Source: JAAZBV01 sp964460435 (lineage in GTDB: Bacteria > Desulfobacterota > DSM-4660 > Desulfatiglandales > HGW-15). From it: a stretch of 9,241 bases of DNA. Position 1 is the stretch's first letter; each line of letters starts with the position of its first letter. The translations under genes were made by a program, and so were the position numbers. The notes beneath the pieces were generated by a model. It saw nothing but the letters and a program-made list of their open reading frames with translations. It made no database searches and was not told the DNA's origin. This document shows positions 6,340 through 9,241 of this stretch, piece by piece. The stretch covers positions 1-9,241 of the forward strand of contig CAYWRH010000165.1 of assembly GCA_964460435.1 (NCBI GenBank). Reading direction: 5' to 3'.

Positions 6340-6642
6340 ATGGCATCAACAAAAGAGGAATTCGTGGAGATTATCAAGAAGCTCCGCGAAGTGATAGCAT
6401 CTGACGAACACACTGAATGCTCATGTCCGAATGTTCGGTGTGAACTGCATGGCGATTGCTACAATTGCGTAAGAGCTTACAGATACTTTGCTCACCATGT
6501 ACCAAGGTGTCTTCAGTGTGTTCTGGACAAAAAGATTGCAAACATTTCAAAAGCAATAAAAGAAGAGTTGGGAGGAAAACCAGTAACACCGGATGAGTTC
6601 TACAATTACTTAAATACAGTAATGCCTAAAACCGATATTTAA
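6340..6642 (+). CDS. Small Cys/His-rich, probably zinc-binding protein
   Basis: The 100-residue protein has no signal peptide. It carries a dense cluster of metal-ligand residues between 27 and 60: C27, C29, C34, H37, C40, C43, H52, H53, C57 and C60, arranged as CxC-x4-C-xx-HGDC-xx-C and later HHVPRC-xx-C. A similar CPxxxCxxHGxCxxC...PxC arrangement occurs in small uncharacterised cytosolic proteins of anaerobes, so one or two structural zinc sites (or, less likely, an Fe-S cluster) are expected. The N-terminal 25 residues and the C-terminal 40 look helical and charged. GGAGG lies 4 bases before the ATG. It sits 350 bases beyond the methyltransferase pair in the same direction; whether it belongs functionally with them is unknown. 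Confidence 0.75.
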   Translation: MASTKEEFVEIIKKLREVIASDEHTECSCPNVRCELHGDCYNCVRAYRYFAHHVPRCLQCVLDKKIANISKAIKEELGGKPVTPDEFYNYLNTVMPKTDI

Positions 6643-6826
6643 AAATACCATGCACCTGATCGCCCCAAAAACGGGCTTCGGGTGATTGCCACATTGGGTT
6701 TATAAATAGAATGAAAAATTATAACTCAAATCAGACGGGTTGGGTTAGTAATCGGACATACAGACTATTTGATTATATTGTGTCTTTAAAGTATCTGCAC
6801 AGTTTTAGAATATTTTCGTACCACAA
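6643..6826. other. Spacer after the Cys-rich gene, no gene seen
   Basis: These 184 bases contain a weak nested inverted repeat, CACC/GGTG (6653-6656, 6681-6684) around GCCC/GGGC (6662-6665, 6673-6676), without a T run. It may end the Cys-rich gene transcript poorly. Nothing else stands out. Confidence 0.4.
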
Positions 6827-6957
6827 GAGAATAGAATATGACTAATGATACTACCCGTCGTGAATTTATTGTTAAAGCTGCCAGCTTTGCTGCTGGTGCT
6901 GTTGCCCTGTCATCACTTGATTCGTTTTGATCAGACTCTCCTCTTGTTCCGAAATAA
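6827..6957 (+). pseudogene. Remnant of an aldo/keto reductase gene: Tat leader only
   Basis: An ATG at 6838 opens a 30-codon frame beginning MTNDTTRREFIVKAASF and ending in TGA at 6928-6930. It matches the first 29 residues of the intact aldo/keto reductase at 7869, with one extra Ala codon. Similarity continues past the stop (SDSP, then K and TAA at 6955), and TGA aligns with the GGA glycine codon of the intact gene. Similarity also covers the 11 bases before the ATG (GAGAATAGAAT). Most differences are silent third-position changes, so the two copies diverged as functional genes before this one broke. The rest of the reductase, more than 280 residues, is missing, and vapBC follows 128 bases later. 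A short translated Tat-leader peptide is possible but probably meaningless. Confidence 0.85.
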
Positions 6958-7019
6958 ACAAAATATAGGGATTTTGTTTTTTAAAAGATAGCCTCTCACT
7001 GAACCTTCTTACAAGTAAC

Positions 7020-7059
7020 TTGACTTTCTAGGTGTCCAGGCATATGCTTTGGCGTATGC
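7020..7059 (+). promoter_or_regulatory. vapBC promoter with overlapping dyad operator
   Basis: TTGACT (7020-7025), a 17-base spacer and TATGCT (7043-7048) form a plausible promoter 38 bases before vapB. GCATATGC-TTTG-GCGTATGC (7040-7059) is an inverted repeat, perfect but for one position, that covers the -10. VapB-type antitoxins bind such dyads, alone and with their toxin, to repress their own operon, so this is the likely autoregulatory operator. Confidence 0.65.
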
Positions 7060-7085
7060 TAAATGTTTAAACAAGGAGATTTAGT

Positions 7086-7328
7086 ATGAATACACTCCAA
7101 CAACATGTCCGATTGTTCCGAAATGGTAGAAATCAAGCTGTAAGGATACCCAAAGAATTTGAAATGGATTGTGATGAGGCCATTATGAGGAAGGAGGGTA
7201 AGCGGCTTATACTTGAACCGACAAAAAAGAAAGGTTTATTGTCAGTTCTTGAGGAGTTAGAGCCTCTGGATGAAGAGTTTCCGGATATTGATGAAAACCT
7301 CCTGCCTCTTGATGATATAAAAATATGA
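7086..7328 (+). CDS. vapB: VapB-type antitoxin (AbrB/MazE-like)
   Basis: The 80-residue protein has an N-terminal swapped-hairpin DNA-binding segment of the AbrB/SpoVT type: VRLFRNGRNQAVRIPKEFE at about residues 8-26, typical of VapB. Its acidic C-terminal tail (about 55-80, rich in Asp and Glu) is the part that in this family threads over the toxin and blocks its active site. AAGGAG lies 7 bases before the ATG. The gene overlaps vapC by four bases (ATGA), the usual arrangement for coupled translation. It should neutralise the adjacent PIN-domain RNase and repress the operon through the dyad just upstream. Length and motifs are normal for the family and nothing appears broken. Confidence 0.92.
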   Translation: MNTLQQHVRLFRNGRNQAVRIPKEFEMDCDEAIMRKEGKRLILEPTKKKGLLSVLEELEPLDEEFPDIDENLLPLDDIKI

Positions 7329-7735
7329 GATCGAAGCGAAAATATCTACTCGATACGAATATAATATCTGAGCTCGTTCGCAATCCTAACGGTGTTTTGA
7401 AAGAGAAAATAACCGAAGCAGGAGAGGCATCGGTTTGTACAAGTATTATTGTTTCAGGTGAACTAAGATTTGGTGTAGAAAAAAAAGGATCAGAACGACT
7501 CCGCCATCAGTTGGAGGCAATTCTTTCAACGCTTGAAATTTTGCCATTTGAGGAACCTGCTGATAAACAATATGCAATATTACGTTCAAAACTTGAAAAG
7601 GCTGGGAACCCGATTGGCCCGAATGATATGCTTATAGCTGCTCATGCTATTTCCCTGGGGCTTATTCTTGTAACTGCAAATTTCAGGGAATTTAGCCAGG
7701 TGCCTGGGTTGGGTGTTGAAAACTGGCTTGATTAA
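7325..7735 (+). CDS. vapC: VapC-type PIN-domain ribonuclease toxin
   Basis: The 136-residue protein is a full PIN domain. It begins with KYLLDTNIISEL, giving D10. The other expected acidic residues follow in order: E46 in SGELRFG, D101 in GPNDMLIAAHA and the TANFREF segment (117-123), where the fourth acidic position is less clear. These residues bind Mg2+ for single-strand RNA cleavage; VapC toxins commonly cut tRNA or rRNA, but the target here is unknown. The start codon overlaps the vapB stop. A 7-bp inverted repeat (7764-7770, 7780-7786) beyond the stop lacks a T run. All catalytic positions are present, so the toxin is probably active. The module lies between a broken and an intact copy of the same reductase leader. 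Confidence 0.93.
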   Translation: MRSKRKYLLDTNIISELVRNPNGVLKEKITEAGEASVCTSIIVSGELRFGVEKKGSERLRHQLEAILSTLEILPFEEPADKQYAILRSKLEKAGNPIGPNDMLIAAHAISLGLILVTANFREFSQVPGLGVENWLD

Positions 7736-7868
7736 ACAATCCTGTAAAATACCTGTAACAATTTAATCCATCTGGGTATTGGATTATAAGAGAGATCAGA
7801 AAAATTTCTTTAAAAACAACAATAAAAGTCTGAACATTATGAGAGAAGGGGGGCTGGGAGAATAGAAT

Positions 7869-8819
7869 ATGACTAATGAAACTACCCGTCGTGAATTTAT
7901 TGTAAAAGCTGCCAGCTTTGCTGGTGCTGTCGCCTTATCGTCTCTCGATTCATTTGGATCTGACTCGCCCGCCATTTCAAAATTACCAAAGCGTGTTTTA
8001 GGGAAGACAGGTGTTGAAATTCCTATACTCGGCCTCGGTGCAGACGGTATGGTTACTGAAACACTCGATCCTGATAAATTGCTCGGTTATCTTGAGGAGG
8101 TCTTGGATTCAGGGGTAATCTTTTTTGATACGGCCTACATCTACGGGAAGGATGGTCAATCTGAAAAGAACCTCGGTCTTCTGATGGGTACCAAAAGAAG
8201 GAAAGAGGCCTTTCTTGCTACAAAAACAAGCAGCAGGACTTATGATAGCACAATGCGCCAGGTGGATGAGAGCCTGAAACGGCTGCGTACTGACTATCTG
8301 GATCTGATTCAGATACACCACTTCTCTGATAAGGATGATGCGAAGATGCTGGGACAGAAAGATGGTGTACTTACAGCATTATATAAACTGCGAGATCAGA
8401 AGGTGGTCCGTTTTATCGGACTTACCGGCCATTCTCAGGATTCACAGGTAAAGGAGGCGCTCAAGCTTTATGAGTGGGATACATTCATGTGTTTTGTCAA
8501 TCCGGCAAAATTCAGCGAACCCGCTATTATGGAGCAGATACCGCTGGCTGTTAAACAGAATGCCGGTATTATCGCAATGAAGACATTCGGAGGGAGACCC
8601 GGTTCACTGGTTGGTAACACACCGGGCAAGGCTGATGCGCGATTGCTTCTCCGTTACACATGGAGCCAGCCTGTTACTGTTGCGATCCCCGGTGTTAAAT
8701 CAATCAAACAGTTTCGTGAAAACCTGTCGATTGCAAAAAAGTTTGAGCCTATGACACCTGATGAAATTCAGGCCCTGACAGATCGAATCAATTCAGGCTC
8801 CAAGCCCTGGCAGAGGTAA
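7869..8819 (+). CDS. Aldo/keto reductase with twin-arginine signal
   Basis: The 316-residue protein joins a Tat-like leader to a complete aldo/keto reductase barrel (about 40-310). The leader has TRREFIVKA with R7 and R8, then a short hydrophobic stretch to about residue 24. The catalytic tetrad is visible: D87 and Y92 in FFDTAYIYG, K119 in ATKTS and H150 in LIQIHH. The family reduces aldehydes or ketones with NADPH. The C-terminal half keeps the expected blocks (FIGLTGHS, GIIAMKTFGG, VAIPGVKS). There is no C-terminal ferredoxin-like extension as in some anaerobe members. GGGAG lies 8 bases before the ATG. Physiological substrate is unknown. A broken copy of its first 30 codons lies about 1 kb upstream. 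Its 3' end faces a convergent gene 8 bases away with no terminator between. Confidence 0.9.
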   Translation: MTNETTRREFIVKAASFAGAVALSSLDSFGSDSPAISKLPKRVLGKTGVEIPILGLGADGMVTETLDPDKLLGYLEEVLDSGVIFFDTAYIYGKDGQSEKNLGLLMGTKRRKEAFLATKTSSRTYDSTMRQVDESLKRLRTDYLDLIQIHHFSDKDDAKMLGQKDGVLTALYKLRDQKVVRFIGLTGHSQDSQVKEALKLYEWDTFMCFVNPAKFSEPAIMEQIPLAVKQNAGIIAMKTFGGRPGSLVGNTPGKADARLLLRYTWSQPVTVAIPGVKSIKQFRENLSIAKKFEPMTPDEIQALTDRINSGSKPWQR

Positions 8820-8827
8820 CGTAAGGT

Positions 8828-9241
8828 TTATTTGATCTCAACAGGCAGAATGGCCTTGGCCCAATCAGGGATGGGATCCGCCTTGATTTCATATCTTCCG
8901 TATTTCATCACAGCTATTTGTTTAAACCGATCTTTTTCTGAAGAGTTATCCAGGATCCATGCCTCATCCACCAGGGTTAATGCTGTTTTGATGTTTTCCA
9001 TTGTCCTTGGGATACGTGAATATATCTTGTCTGAAGGCACATTATGTCCGCCTTCTGTTACCAGCTGATGCACCCTGGCTTCATTCAGGCTCGATTCCAT
9101 AAGATGAATATAAACAAGTATTATCTTGTAACCCAGAGCCTTTGCCCTGGCAATAAAATCTATCTTGGATTCATGTGAAAATACAGTTGTCACGGGCAGC
9201 GAAGAAGTGCATATAAACGGGCGGTTTGAAAGTGCATAGTA
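8828..9241 (-). CDS. Zeta-toxin/COG4185-like P-loop kinase, 3' part (runs off window)
   Basis: The minus-strand frame stays open to the window edge, so the true start and the Walker A lysine lie outside; 137 C-terminal residues are visible. A GTG at 9193 is inside the family-conserved region and is not a credible start. Visible blocks match the C-terminal half of zeta-like kinases: RAKALGYKIILVYIHL, then ARVHQLVTEGGHNVP followed by an Arg-rich helix (KIYSRIPRTMENI) and DEAWILDNSS. True zeta toxins phosphorylate UDP-N-acetylglucosamine and pair with an epsilon antitoxin; chromosomal COG4185 members are often uncharacterised and may not be toxins. The end converges on the aldo/keto reductase, leaving 8 bases. 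Whether an antitoxin gene precedes it cannot be seen. Confidence 0.75.
   Translation of the reverse strand, partial: YYALSNRPFICTSSLPVTTVFSHESKIDFIARAKALGYKIILVYIHLMESSLNEARVHQLVTEGGHNVPSDKIYSRIPRTMENIKTALTLVDEAWILDNSSEKDRFKQIAVMKYGRYEIKADPIPDWAKAILPVEIK

Noticed and set aside
6146..6352. 68-codon minus-strand frame in the repeat-rich spacer
   Set aside because: It crosses an inverted repeat and the start of the Cys-rich gene, and its composition is not protein-like.
6928..6957. TGA at 6928 read as selenocysteine in the reductase remnant
   Set aside because: The aligned codon in the intact gene is GGA (Gly), the frame ends at TAA nine codons later, and the reductase body is absent. A nonsense change fits better, even though selenium genes are nearby.

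Overview
The window looks like chromosome from an anaerobic, corrinoid-using bacterium, most plausibly a Desulfobacterota (sulfate-reducer-like) lineage. The basis is a B12 protein with URO-D-type methyltransferases, a selenium/molybdenum-hydroxylase maturation gene, a TorF-like outer-membrane protein, and a degenerate CGTCATTCCCG-type intergenic repeat. Base composition is moderate and strong Shine-Dalgarno sites precede most genes. The taxonomic call is inference; there is no rRNA or marker gene here.

Left third (1-2640, minus strand): a TorF-like putative porin with a strong terminator behind it. Upstream of it lies a two-gene unit, a secreted DUF1573 protein followed by a YqeB-family protein, read from a good sigma70-type promoter near 2605-2633.

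Centre (2560-6640, plus strand): a 530-base gene-free stretch rich in inverted repeats leads into a B12-binding corrinoid protein. A strong terminator closes that gene. A 17-base dyad then precedes two tandem paralogous URO-D-family methyltransferases, both with the HxC...C zinc-ligand pattern of MtaA/MtbA enzymes and not of true HemE. Together these form a corrinoid-dependent methyl-transfer module: one enzyme probably loads the corrinoid from a methyl donor and the other unloads it, or the two serve different substrates. No reactivating Fe-S ATPase (RACE) gene is present in the window. A long hairpin and a 350-base repeat-rich spacer follow, then a small Cys/His-rich, probably zinc-binding protein.

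Right third (6640-9241): an accessory-looking stretch. It holds a broken copy of the 5' end of an aldo/keto reductase gene, a VapBC toxin-antitoxin pair with a dyad over its promoter, an intact Tat-signal aldo/keto reductase homologous to the broken copy, and, convergent with it, the 3' part of a zeta-toxin/COG4185-like kinase that runs off the window. The broken and intact leaders flank vapBC, pointing to a duplication followed by insertion or deletion.

Nothing here is clearly a new system. The most interesting points are the unusual makeup of the corrinoid module with its structured leader, the leader remnant flanking vapBC, and the small Cys-rich protein.
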